64,000 nt of DNA from Sordaria brevicollis (lineage: Eukaryota; Ascomycota; Sordariomycetes; Sordariales; Sordariaceae): positions 2,542,001 to 2,606,000 of the forward strand of contig JAUTDP010000010.1 in the NCBI GenBank assembly GCA_033439795.1, in the 5' to 3' direction. Below, one piece after another: positions 1-10,849 of the stretch. The notes under the pieces were generated by a model. That model made no database searches. It was not told where the DNA came from and saw only the letters and a list, made by a program, of their open reading frames with translations. Both the position numbers and the translations under genes were made by a program. The first letter of the stretch is position 1. Each line of letters opens with the position of its first letter.

Positions 1-2195
1 CCCATACATTCGGCCATGCGGACAGCGGCGCCGACGAGGACGGAGTGAGCGCGGGAAACTTCTTCTCTGCAGAGGGGGATCTGTGTTGCCGTCAGTATAA
101 TTTCATTCCCCTTCCTTTCCTAGGACAACACTCACCATATACATGACAAAAGCCTGCAGTGTCTCAACCTTGGTCGTCCTCAAGAAGTTGGCCCTGGCCA
201 GCGCACACTCTGCGCCAACCTTCATCTTCTCCACCAACTGCGTCTTATACCACCCGTAATCCCTCTGCACCTCCTCCTCTTCCATACTCACGCAGGCACT
301 GAACCAAGCACCAAAGACCACGGCCTGCACCGACGCCCTGGGCTCAATGTTGCTGAACACCTCCAGCCAGAACCCATCGTACAGGGCTTCAAAGGACGGC
401 CGGTGAACGCATCGAGCGATGGGATGGACCGCAGCGAAATATCGAGCCACAAGCCGGTCACCGGTTGGCTTATCTGGCAAGAAGCTAAGGAGTGAAGGGC
501 CGTCGCCAATCTGGCCGAAGAAGAAGCCGCTGGTCGGAGGAAGGTAGGCATCGCTGGGGCGGAGGAAGTCCGGGTAGTTCTCGGTGATGTTGCCGTCCTG
601 GTCAATTATGGTGGTGTGGGCGGCATATTGGTTCATCTCCGTGTCTACCTGCTGCTGCTGCTGCTGTTGCTGCTGGACCCCATTAGAACCACTCGGGGCG
701 GACGTGTTATCCATGCGAGGACTTCCGATGCCGACTGAAATCTGTCACCCTCCCTGGTTAGCTTTCTTCCCCTTTTTCATCCCCCGACACCGCGGATATC
801 GAGAAAAAAACTCACCTCCTCAGCCAACCTCGGCCTACTCATCCCCCAATCCTCTCCGTAATCCTCATCCTCCCCACCCTAATCCCCAAATCAATCACAT
901 CATCCGTCTCCGTCTCCTCATACGCCACATCATTCGTCACCAGCGGCGTAAACCCCAACTCTTCCTCCCCTTCCTCATGATACTCCCCTCGCAGAGTCAC
1001 GTACTCATCCTCATCTTCATCATCCTCATCATCCTCATCCCCTCCCCCCCTCCCCCTCCCCCTCCCCTTCTATAACCAGAAACACAACTCCCCTCCTAAT
1101 CCCATACCGACTGCCAAAGTTAATCCCCCTGGCAGAAGACGACGAGGAAGAAGCAGCGCCCTTGGCCACGTCCCTTTCCAACGCCCTTTCTAGGGATCCA
1201 ACTTGCTCTTTGATTTCCGTCAACCGCATCTGCGAGGCTTCGTCCAGCTTGGGACCGAGGTAGAGACACTCGCGATTGAACTTTTGGCAGTTGACGCACG
1301 GTTTGCACTTGTTGCATTTGAGTTTCCGTCGCCGGCATTCCAAGCAGGAGGTAATCATGCGCATGCGTCTCCGGATGGGCTTTTGTCCGCTGTGGGAGTG
1401 TTGTTGCGTGTGCGAAGAAGAAGAAGAAGGGGCGTGCGGAGGGCCGTGAGTGTGGGGGGGCATACTGATGTTGCTGATACTGCCGAGGTTGGGCATGGGG
1501 ATGGGCATGCCTGGCATTCCGACGGGCATGCCGGCGGGCATGTTGGGTGGTAGAGGGAGAGGGAGGTTACTACTGGGGATGGAAAAGTTGGCGGGCACCA
1601 TGGTGGTTAGGCCGGTGGGCGGCATGGAGGTGATGTGAGAAGAGGCGGTGGCGATGGCTTGTTGGAGGTTGTTCGCGGATGTGTTGTTGTTGGGTAGTCC
1701 GGAGCTGATGTCGCCTAGTAGTCCGTTCATGTTTCCGCTTCCTGCTACCAGCATTCCCATGTCTAGTCCCATGCTGGTGGCTCCTGGACCGTACATGTTG
1801 TTGCCGTTGGGGTTGACACTTCGTGGAGTGGCCATTTGGTCGTCATCTAGCGTGCCTGTGGTTATTGATGAGGCTATGCTTGTTCGTCTGAAGGTGGTCT
1901 GTTGTTGCGCGCTTGGAGGCGCGAGGGAGGACATACTGCTCATGATTGATGATGACATGCTCACGGTGGGAGGTATGGTTGTGGAATATGACTGCTGTTG
2001 CTGTTGACTAGCCGAGCTCGAGGAAGCGGCGTGTTGTTGTTGGTAATGCTGACTTGTAGTCTGCGATGGTATTGACGCCGATACCGCCGTCATCGATTGA
2101 GAGTGAGTTGTATGTGCTTGTCGATTACTGTTACTGCGATGGGTTGTTGTGTTCAAAATACTCGTCGTCGTCGGGATGCCGTTCGATGTAACCAT
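1..2195 (-). CDS. Zn2Cys6 fungal-specific transcription factor, 5' part, two compensating frameshifts
   Basis: A nuclear DNA-binding regulator. The first exon starts at ATG 2195 and encodes a Ser/Gln/Met-rich N-terminus, then a Zn2Cys6 cluster at about residues 284-310 (C-x2-C-x6-C-x5-C-x2-C-x6-C, with Arg/Lys after Cys2). After acidic and linker sequence, an intron runs 815-742 (GTGAGT...CAG). The second exon, 741-136, begins the fungal_trans domain, including a FGQIGDGPSLLSFLP-like segment and a ARYFAAVHPIARCVHRPSF-like segment. An intron runs 135-81, and exon 80-1 (IPLCREEVSRAHSVLVGAA...) leaves the window. Two frame changes occur inside exon 1. Near the G7 run at 1044-1050 the frame moves by one and meets TGA at 1037-1035 if followed straight. 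Near the G5 run at 843-847 it moves back. The middle 69 codons (…GRMRITERIGG) and their flanks read like one conserved stretch. The family assignment is firm; the target genes are unknown. Confidence 0.85.
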
Positions 2196-3466
2196 CCTCC
2201 TCTTTTTTCTTCGAAGGAAAACGTTTTTCTTTGTTCGCTGGTGTCGCCCCCCCTATTTTTCCAGGCAGAAGTATATAGCCCTGATACCCCTGATTATCGT
2301 CAAGTCACGTTACCGACCGACGATGTTTGCTGCCTTTTTCTTGTTTCGTCGTTTTGTTATACGCCGTGGCGGTTCCTACTGTGTATCATGCGAAAGAGCT
2401 ATCGAGTGGCTTCATTGTTTGTCCCGCTAACAGGGGCGGGATGGGCTCGGCATACTATGCAGTAAGCGGCTCGGACTCGAAGGAGATAGTGCGTCGTCGA
2501 AGATCTTCTGGTGTTGTAGTCCTCCTGATCGGGGCCGCAGAAGCGGTTTGTCTCGATTCGCTGCTTGTTGCAGAATCGATCTTGAGGTCAGGGGCCACTC
2601 TGCTGTTATTCGCGAGTGTCGGCCAATCCTGGGGAACAAAGGTCGAGCGGGTGATGCCGGACCCTGAAAGAGGCAGAGGCATTGGTTTTCCGTCTATGTT
2701 CAATGGTGAGATGCGAGCTGACCACGAGGAAAAATGTTTTGATCCAGGATGGTCCTCAGTAACAAAGTGGATCGGAATGGCTGATACGACCTGCTACTCT
2801 CGTGGTCCGTCTCGGTGGTGGTAGTTGTGGTGGCGGTCGCTCAACCACGTGCAATGCTCTGTCTTGCTGAGAAGGACAAAGAGGCGCAGATGTATCTTGG
2901 TAGTGCTACTTGCTTCGGTGCCGTCGGGAAGGAAATTTCCGCCGTGAAGCTGATATGAACTTGGAATAGTAACGGGTCGGATGAGTATTGCTGTAGACGT
3001 ATCCTTCAGCTCTCGGGAAAGCAATTTCCGCCAAAAGAGAACCCAAAAGTTGAAAAATCGGATAAAAGCCCTAGCTTGACAGACAAACAGGTCTTCGTAA
3101 GTCTGTGTATGCTGAGAAAAGAAAAAAAGGGTTCCTGTGCTCTCTCAAGACTATTGCGTTCTGTGTCCAGTTTGTGTGATGCTCCTCTCGCTAAGTATAT
3201 CGTTTTGGTCTTGGATTTCAGCCGCTTGTTGGGTGGTTCATGTTGATCTGAGATGCCACCGACCGACCTTTGCGTGTGGGTATGTGTGTCCGGAAGGGTA
3301 CAGTACCGGAGGGTTAAAGCTGGAACTGGAACAGGAACCTGGGAATTTGTGTGTATGTGTGAGGGACCAGAGCAAAATAGAGCAAAGGGGAGGAGGGGAG
3401 GGGGACGGAGGGAGGGGGGGCACCGGACACACGTTGTGCAAGGTGATGCTGCTTTCTTATTGTTGC

Positions 3467-3505
3467 CACACACGCACACACACACAGACACACACACACA
3501 CACAC
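3467..3505. repeat. (CA)n microsatellite
   Basis: About 39 bases of nearly pure CA dinucleotide, interrupted by single G substitutions. It generates spurious His/Thr or Val/Cys-rich open frames in all frames. Confidence 0.9.
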
Positions 3506-6500
3506 TCACCTCACTTTGTCTCTTTTCCCTGAAAATTGTCTGGTTGCGCTTGTTGGAGGGGGGAGGCTGGCGTCACGATAGCTCCAGGTTCCGTCACGAT
3601 TTGTAGGCGCAGCAGCCACCGCGACCACGCGAGTATGATAAACCCTGATCTCCGACCTCCGACCTGATGGGAAAGTGTAGTAATGGAGATTCCCGTTCCT
3701 CCTTTTAGCAGCAGCACCGCAATGCCAGGCACGGGAAAGGGGAACAAATGCTATTGGACTGTTCTTCCTCGACAACGTGCTTCCTTCCTTTCTTTTCTGG
3801 GGACGGCACCCGGAACGCCAGCCGACATACATGCGCTCCGGGATTGGACCTATAGTTAGTTTGTTACGTACCGGGTCGGCTACTGCTTGATCCCCAGATT
3901 GTCAGTTTTCTAGCACCCGGGAACCGTCATTACCAGATGATGGGGTTCGATGAGGGTAGCGCCTGTGAGGTAAGGAAGAAGAGAGGGGCATGTGTGATGA
4001 AGGGTAGCTGCGGCTAGTTACCGAACCAGAACCAAGTCAAAGTCTCGGATCGTATTGAATGGGGGACCAAAAACGAAAGCGAGAGGATAAGAGCGAGTGA
4101 GAGGAGGACAGACAGATGGGTCGGTCAGACAGGCCAGACATGCACCACAGATTGGGATACCGGGGGGTGACTGGGTGAAAGCGATAACGTGGGAGCGAGT
4201 AATTAAGAGATCTCGGGGAGCAAGCTACCAGAAAGGATCCGAAGCTCTTTCAACGTTTTTCGATCGGTCAGCCAGGCTTTACCGAATTGCCCTTTTTGGG
4301 CAAATGAGCTCAAAGTACCTCACTTCTACCCCCTTTCCCTTACATACGATGATACTCGCGTTGTCGGTGATAATTTCGGCCTGTCTGCCTTACTTTCAAA
4401 GTGATTTCTGACTGTTGAGTGGTAGTGGTTCTTGGTCACCGAGATGGATCTGCGAGAGGAACTGGGAATGTGCTTGTTCAATTCCCCCTCTTTTCTCCCA
4501 TGAGAAGACTCACATGCCTCTTTTGGGCATCGAGACGAACTCGGTGGTCCCATTTCTGAAGAAGCGTGTGTAAGGTCTTCGGGGTATGTCCTTGCTTCGA
4601 ACATTTCCCTTGCTCGACGCATGGGACAATGGGTGATAGGGGTGTTTATGTGAGCTGCAGACGCAATGGCTAGCTTCACGCTTCCCGCCCGACCGGACGG
4701 GATAGCACAGCGACTTTTTGAAAGCCTGGGGAGTTAGGAGCAGCAAAGCTCGGGGAGGCAGAGCTAGGGGATGAGAAGCTGCAGGCAAGCACCGGAACGT
4801 TGATCCTACGTTTCACAAAGAGTGGAGGACTGCGCCGAAGTACTCTCACTGTAAGGAGTCGGGGTGCCGTGGTGATATTCGACGTCCGTTACATCTTGCT
4901 GTGCTTCTTCGTTTTATTAAAGATCCATTTCGGTGAAAGAGAACTCGATCAGAAGAACGCCATCCGATTTGAATCATCAAGCCCTGGCGAGTTTATCTCT
5001 CGTCTCAAGGGCTCCGGGGGGGAGGCGGGTAAGCCACAACAGTCCTTTTTTGGTTTCCTGTCACAGCTTGTTCTCCTCAAGTTGGGCCCATGTCCACCAT
5101 AGCCCATGATCCCATGTGTCGTTTCGGATCACCACCATGAAAGCAAGCAACCGTAGCAAGGGGAGATATCTCGTCAAAATATCCCCAGTCGGAGTGTTAT
5201 TTGCTTCCCCTTCCCACTCGGCACTCGGTTATTGTTGACTGCTCGTCTTTTGAGGAGTGGCAGCCCGCTCAAGTCGAGAGCCCAACGCCCACTTCAGGGC
5301 AAGTGGGCTCTCAACTCTCTCCATTCCTCACTACAGTGTGTAGTCTGTGTCCCAATGGCGGCGTGGGGGAGGCTGGTCCGAGTCTAGATCTCCCAAAAGA
5401 GGCACCGGCCAGCAGACAAAGTCTGAACCATGCGTGAACGCCACTTTTGTTACTTGCTTGCTGACCGTGTGTCTCAACTCGAGGATGTGTAAAGTGAGGG
5501 GAGATGTAGAAGACGAGATTGACGATAACGGCTAGGAAATACACCGGATAGAGAACTGTGGCGCTCAAGCATGAGGGCTGCTGGGCGGGCTGGCGGGCTG
5601 GCGGACACTGAGCAGCAGCACACAGAAAGCACGATCGGGAGACTCCATCGAGGAGGAAGCCTATCGGACGTTCTGGTCGTCTTTTGTGTGTGACAAAGCC
5701 GCAAAGAGTATTGAATGCTGCGTGCTGCAGGTCATCGCTGACCCCATCTGTATGTACCACCAGGCTTTGGTCTGTCTTCGGCCCTTGTCCTTGTTTTTTT
5801 TGTCTTTGAGTGTCTGTTTCGGTTGGGTTGATGGTTAGGGGGTTGTTGACTCGGCTCGTTGCTATGCTCGCATTTTTGATGTTTGATCCGTGAAAGTTAA
5901 GAATAGTAAAGATGAACGACGTAGAACCCAAAACAACTCCCCGATGTTTTCTTTTTGGTTCTCTGTTTCGTTGTACGGGTCAAGTTTGTTGAGTGACGCG
6001 AGAGTGTCCCAGCGGCCGGGTCCAGCCAGGCCAACAGGCGGGCTCGTCACCAATCGTGTGACTGGTTGAAGAGCAATCTGCTTAAGCGTACCTTCTTCTT
6101 TACACGATGAACTGAAGTTCACCGATGGCAGGTGGGAGCCCAATGGTAGGAGCACTGAATCAATTGGCATATCATAATGCCCTTTCCATCGCGACATCCC
6201 GAGGGGCGTCTGCTTACCCGGCCAGGGCTGACGACAAACATACCCACTCCCGGACCTGAAGGGATATCGCAGGGCAACGAATCGGAAGCACAATATTGTC
6301 AATATTGAACATGTTCCCGTGTTTTCTCTGTGTGCAGATCAGTCAACCGTTGAGATCTCTAACTGGAGTTATAGGGAGAAAATGTAAACAATACCTACCC
6401 TACCTCAGTTCACTTTCCAAGCCATCAGCCCAAATCATGGGGGTACCATGATCCTCTCACCTTTCAGATTCGTCAATGCGGAGGGTGAGTGCTGTATGAG

Positions 6501-6884
6501 GACATGGGTTATCGAAGCAGGTTCCCGTCATCATCAGTCCCCCCCTCCCCGCACCCCTTCCTTTCGTTCCTTTCGTTCCCGCTCAGTCTTTTTCCACACC
6601 CTTCCTTGCCTTCAGTTTGTGCTGTTTTCTCAGTCACCTCCATCCAGTTCGAGGCAGGAAGGAACCTGGAAGATTCCCGCTAGCCACCTGCCCAGCCAGG
6701 CCTAGGCACCTCTACCACAGGGGCAGTCTTCGAACTACTGACTGCAATATCACTCAGCTGCACTCGACATCAATCGTCATGATCACTCACGTTTTTCCCT
6801 TTCTGCCCTGCACGGGCTGGTACTCATCCTCCTTTTTTTCCTCTTGTTTCATCGGTACCTACCTCTAGGTAGGTATTGTCGCGA

Positions 6885-6908
6885 CCCCCCCCCCCCCCCC
6901 CCCCCCCC
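6885..6908. repeat. Homopolymer C24
   Basis: Twenty-four consecutive C on the plus strand. It follows a small palindromic stretch (acctctaggtaggt) at about 6860. The exact length is likely to vary between reads or strains. Confidence 0.9.
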
Positions 6909-7649
6909 TCCCGACAACAGAAAAGAAAAAGCATCATGGCGATATCCCCATCCATAGTATGCTTGCTGTTGTGTAACCACGATTGTGGTCTCGTCTCTGT
7001 GGTACACTACCCATCCATGACACACACACACCAAACACTAGACGCCCAATACCAAACACCAGCACCAAACACCAACACCACCCAGGGATCAATTATTCAA
7101 GAACCCTGCCTGGACTGGGGACCTATGCCCTGAGCTAGCTCGAAACTCGAAACTCGACGCAATCGCGCTGTGACTTTAAAGATGGCGGGGGCATCGTCCA
7201 AAAATCAGGGGAGTCCTGGATTTTCTACTGCCGCTGAAAATGTTGGACAATGGATGTATGATGGGAGGGTTTTGAATGGGAGGAGGGAAAACAATGGAAT
7301 TGCAAAAGCTCGAACAAACCAACCACTTGAAAATCACAAGTTGCAAATGCAAATACACGGGGTTAGGGTTACCTACCTGGCTGCCTGGCTGCAGGCTACT
7401 TTGTAAAGGCAGCGAGGGAAGACGGGCGCATAAGCGCAGGAGAAGATCACATCAGCAACGCATACGAAGGTTTTTAGGTATTGGTTGTCAAAGTCTTTGT
7501 GATTTCATTTGCCTCTACCTATATATGTAAGGCGGCAGTTTCTATGTAACCTATACTAATGCCTGGACTTTTTTCTTTGTCCGTTTACTCTCTTCCGAGT
7601 CTCTCTCTCTCTCTGCTCCATTTGTCTTTCAAAACAACCAACCCAAACG

Positions 7650-7775
7650 CCGTTCCCTATGATATATATACTTTTTGAATGCCCCTCAAAACAAACTTCA
7701 AAACAACGCGCCATGCCATGCCATGCTCCGTCCGTCTTTGTACAATACTCCTCAATGACTCCATCAATGCTTCCC
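7650..7775 (-). repeat. Diverged dispersed repeat, copy A (downstream of CDC6)
   Basis: Read on the minus strand, the core at 7730-7697 (CGGAGCATGG, CATGG repeats, then CGCGTTGTTTTGAA) matches the core at 46085-46123 on the plus strand almost exactly. Similarity continues on both sides: a ...GAGTATTGTACA... segment before the core and a ...ATCATAGGGAACGGCGTTTG... segment after it. It lies 180-215 bases past the CDC6 stop, in the sense orientation of CDC6. Confidence 0.6.
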
Positions 7776-7910
7776 TCTGTGCTTTTTCCAACAACAACAA
7801 CGCAAGCCAAACAACTTTTCCACATCAACTCCCGACAGTTCAAATCATCAACATCATCCCAACACATCCCAACACATCCCCATATTCAAACAAACAAACA
7901 ACAACAAACT

Positions 7911-10035
7911 TCAATCATCAAGCGCCTCCCCACTCAAAATCCCCCTCAAAATACCCACGCCAGCACCATCCTCCTTCAACAACCCCTGCTCCACCTCCTT
8001 CTCCCCCACACAACTCGCCACCCTCTTCTCATCTCCCGCCACGAGAGCACCTCCCATGCCAAAAACATCCTTCTTCTTTTTTCCTCCCCTTTTTGGAGTT
8101 CCCAATCCCGGAGAGCTGTTGTATCCCAACGCTGTGAAAGAGCCGGTCTTCCCGTCCACTGGCGTTATGAGGCTGAGTGTCTCAAGAGAAGAGACCACCT
8201 CGCGGAATTCAGACGAGGATAAAGGGTGGAGGAGGGAGTCCATTTTGCACAGTTTGGTGTAAGCTTCGAATAAGGTTTTGACTGTGGGGGCGATTGGGGA
8301 GTCTTGTTTTCTGGATGGGGTGGTGGTTGAGGAAAGAGCTTCGGTCTGAGCAGCGCGGTTGCGTTTCTCGATGGCCACCAGAGCGCAAAGCGCGGCTTTT
8401 TGTTGCAGGTTGAGTGTCTTGAGACGTTGTGCGGGGCCGTTGCTGAAGGCTGCTGCTGTTACTTTTGACAGATGGGCGATGGAGACGCGGGGCGCCGTAG
8501 CTGGTGTCAAAGCTTGGAGAGACTTGAGCAAGGAGGAGGAGACGCTGGCGGTTGGGTCTCTAGAAGAGGTGATGCTGCGGAAGAGAGATGGTGTAGGTGC
8601 AGCGGCAGAAGCAGATGAGAGGTTGGTGTTTTCTCCCAGGACGCGCTTTTTGGAGGGCGACATTTGTAGCATTGACTCTTTGACTTCGTTTTCGTGCTTC
8701 AGGCGGGTTTCGGACTCGACGAGGTCGATGGCGCGACGGCAGATCTCGAACGCGCGGCGCAGGTCGCCGGTTTGGCTGGATACCTTGCGCGAGCAGAGTT
8801 CGATGGCGGCTGGATGGAAGAACGGGATGTAGTTGGGATCCTTGGGTGTGCCACCGGGAAGCAGACTCTTGAGGCGCGTGATGATGATGTTCTTGACCTG
8901 AGGCGCCGTGTATGGCAGGATGGGCAGAAGCTCAGGCTTGAGGTTGCGCGACTTGAGACGAGGCAGGAAGCGATCTGTTAGGTCGAGCGCGTTGGCGATG
9001 CCGATCAAAGCGAGGCGCGAATTATTCTTTTTCTCGAGAGACCATTCGAACAAGCTGTAGAGACTTTCAGGATCCAAAGTGAGAATGTGGTCGATCTCGT
9101 CCAGAACCACGAGGTAGACGTCCTGTGTCTTTTTCTTGGGAAGGATGAGCTTCTGAAGTGCCGCCACCACGTCGCTTTCGGTTGAGAGTTCCTCCTTGTC
9201 TGCAACGAGCTGGTCGAGAAGGGTGACATAGAGATCCTTGGAGGACTTGATGCTCATGCAGTTGATGTATGCCTTATGCACGTTTGACGTCTTGGATGCA
9301 AACTTGTCGGTGACCTTGTTGACGATTGCGCTCTTGCCGGTTCCAGGGGGCCCGCTGACGTAGAGACAGCCGCTGGGGTGTGTGGTGATGCAGCGCTCCA
9401 GAAAGGCGTTGAGCTTGTCGCGTTCGTCGTCGCGGCCAATGAGTTCTCCGGGATCGGCACTTCGGGAGAAGAGTTGGCGAGCTTGATGGTAGACTGTCTG
9501 AGAAGCTGCAGGTGTCATGGGCGTGCTTGGAGTCATGCGCCTGCAGAGCTTGCCGACCGACATGACGCGATGGCGCGGCGTGGTGACTGTTGCCTTTGCG
9601 AATACATCGTAGTGTCGAGGTGTGGAAGGTGTGACTGGAGCTGTCTTTGGCGGACTGGCGATGACTGATTTGCGTCTGCGCAGGAGTGACTTGGATGGTG
9701 TGTCGGCCTCGTTGTCTGCTGTGGCTGTCGGCTTGACGTTCTCCTTGTGGTTCTCAATGTCGTCGGCGATCGGCTTTGGTGGTGAGGCGGCCTTCTCCTT
9801 CTCTGCCTGGATGTGGTCGGGCTCATGATGGATCTCTGGATGGATTCGGAGAGAGCGTCTTGTTCGCTTGACGGCGAGAGGGCCTAGTGTGATTTCCTCA
9901 TCTGTGTGAAGCTGTGTTAGTACGCGCGCGCTCTTGTGATGTCAAATCTGAAGACGTCGTCAGTTGTAGCTTACCTGTCAGTCGAGTGCTCCTTCTCCTC
10001 TTCCCCAGTGTGGTGGTCGCGCTCGGCGATGCCAT
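7911..10035 (-). CDS. cdc6: CDC6/Cdc18 replication licensing AAA+ ATPase
   Basis: Loads the MCM2-7 helicase at origins together with ORC and Cdt1, in the nucleus. Exons are 10035-9975 and 9901-7911, with an intron at 9974-9902 (GTAAGC...CACAG); the spliced product is 683 aa. The start ATG at 10035 gives MASPSATTTLGKRRRSTRL, a basic, Ser/Thr-rich N-terminus with several SP/TP sites (candidate CDK sites). The AAA+ module begins near residue 170 (PGELIGRDDERDKL). Walker A is GPPGTGKS (about 204-211) and Walker B is LVVLDEID (about 284-291). Sensor 1 (IGIANALDLTDRFLPRL) and sensor 2 (TGDLRRAFEICRRA) follow, then a C-terminal winged-helix region (LFEAYTKLCKMDSL...). CDC6 and ORC1 are related; the short N-terminus without a BAH domain favours CDC6. 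It is divergent from hxB. Confidence 0.93.
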
Positions 10036-10849
10036 GATTTTTTGTAAAGGTCAAAAACACCAGTCGCAATGCTAGAACACGAAAACAAGCAGCAAACGCA
10101 AGGAAATGACGATGCGCGGGTGTGGATGGTGGTGATGCACGTTTTGGTGTGGTTTTGCAGTTTGGATGTAAAGTGGAAAGAGCAAGCTTGCACTCGCTGC
10201 ACGGTCGCAATGCACCAAATAGAATTCCCCTTGTGCATGCCAATTGGGTGCAGGTGGAGACGCGAACCGCGAATAAGTGGGGCTGCACCTCGTACTTCCG
10301 CGTGCCTCGACGCGCTTCCCCGCTGCACTTTGCGCGTTTCAATTAAGTGCCTGCGCCACACCTTGCATTCTGTGGCTGATACAGTTCGCGTTTTGTGGCG
10401 CATGTGTTCTGTCAAAGTGGGGCTTGTTTCCAGGCACGGTGTCCACCTCCCCGCATTGTGCACAGGGGAACTACAGGCGCTGCACCAACGGCACCCACTG
10501 AAGCAGGGAGACCGCCGCCTGTGATTTAGTGACTGCTGGAAAGTGGCGATCTCCGTTCCGTTGGACCTCTTTCTGCCGAGCCCAAGTGTGACCTCTCCCG
10601 GATGACAAGCGCCGGCCGTGACGGACTATAGAGATACTAAGGACTATACGCCACTCGTCTATGGTTGAGTTCCTGTTATCGATATCATGACCGCAAGCAA
10701 TGACAAGTTATCCACCTCGGCGTCTAACCAGATGTCCAAGTCGATAGTCGAGAATCGTCTCAGAAGAAATATCAAAGTTGGCTAATTCAGAGTTCTTTGT
10801 TCTTGTCTCTCTCTCTGGATGGTCCTGGTGATACTTGAATATTCGCAAG
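10036..10849. promoter_or_regulatory. Shared intergenic region between divergent cdc6 and hxB
   Basis: 814 bases between the two start codons, with no supportable gene. It must contain both promoters. I did not find a convincing TATA box. Short open frames on both strands have no domain similarity that I can recognise. Confidence 0.5.

Larger units (their letters stand above)
2196..7910. other. 5.7 kb intergenic DNA, no supportable gene
   Basis: This lies between the start of the transcription factor gene and the stop of CDC6. Open frames occur on both strands (the longest is about 206 codons, 5311-5931 on the minus strand), but none shows a recognisable domain, consistent splice sites or a coding-like composition. 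The right 300-400 bases should contain the CDC6 3' UTR. The left part is probably the promoter and a long leader of the transcription factor gene; long upstream regions are common for developmental regulators in Sordariales. It contains a CA microsatellite, a 24-base C run, a two-copy telomere-like motif and a diverged dispersed repeat, listed separately. Confidence 0.6.

Noticed and set aside
584..1075. 163-codon plus-strand frame over the transcription factor gene
   Set aside because: It is antisense to the conserved fungal_trans coding and Ile/Pro/Cys-rich from repeats; no domain.
3006..3509. Frames of 60-170 codons on both strands around 3.0-3.5 kb
   Set aside because: They are created by the CA microsatellite and G/C-rich low-complexity DNA and are open on both strands at once.
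5311..5931. 206-codon minus-strand frame
   Set aside because: No recognisable motif, composition unlike neighbouring genes, no supporting splice or start context.
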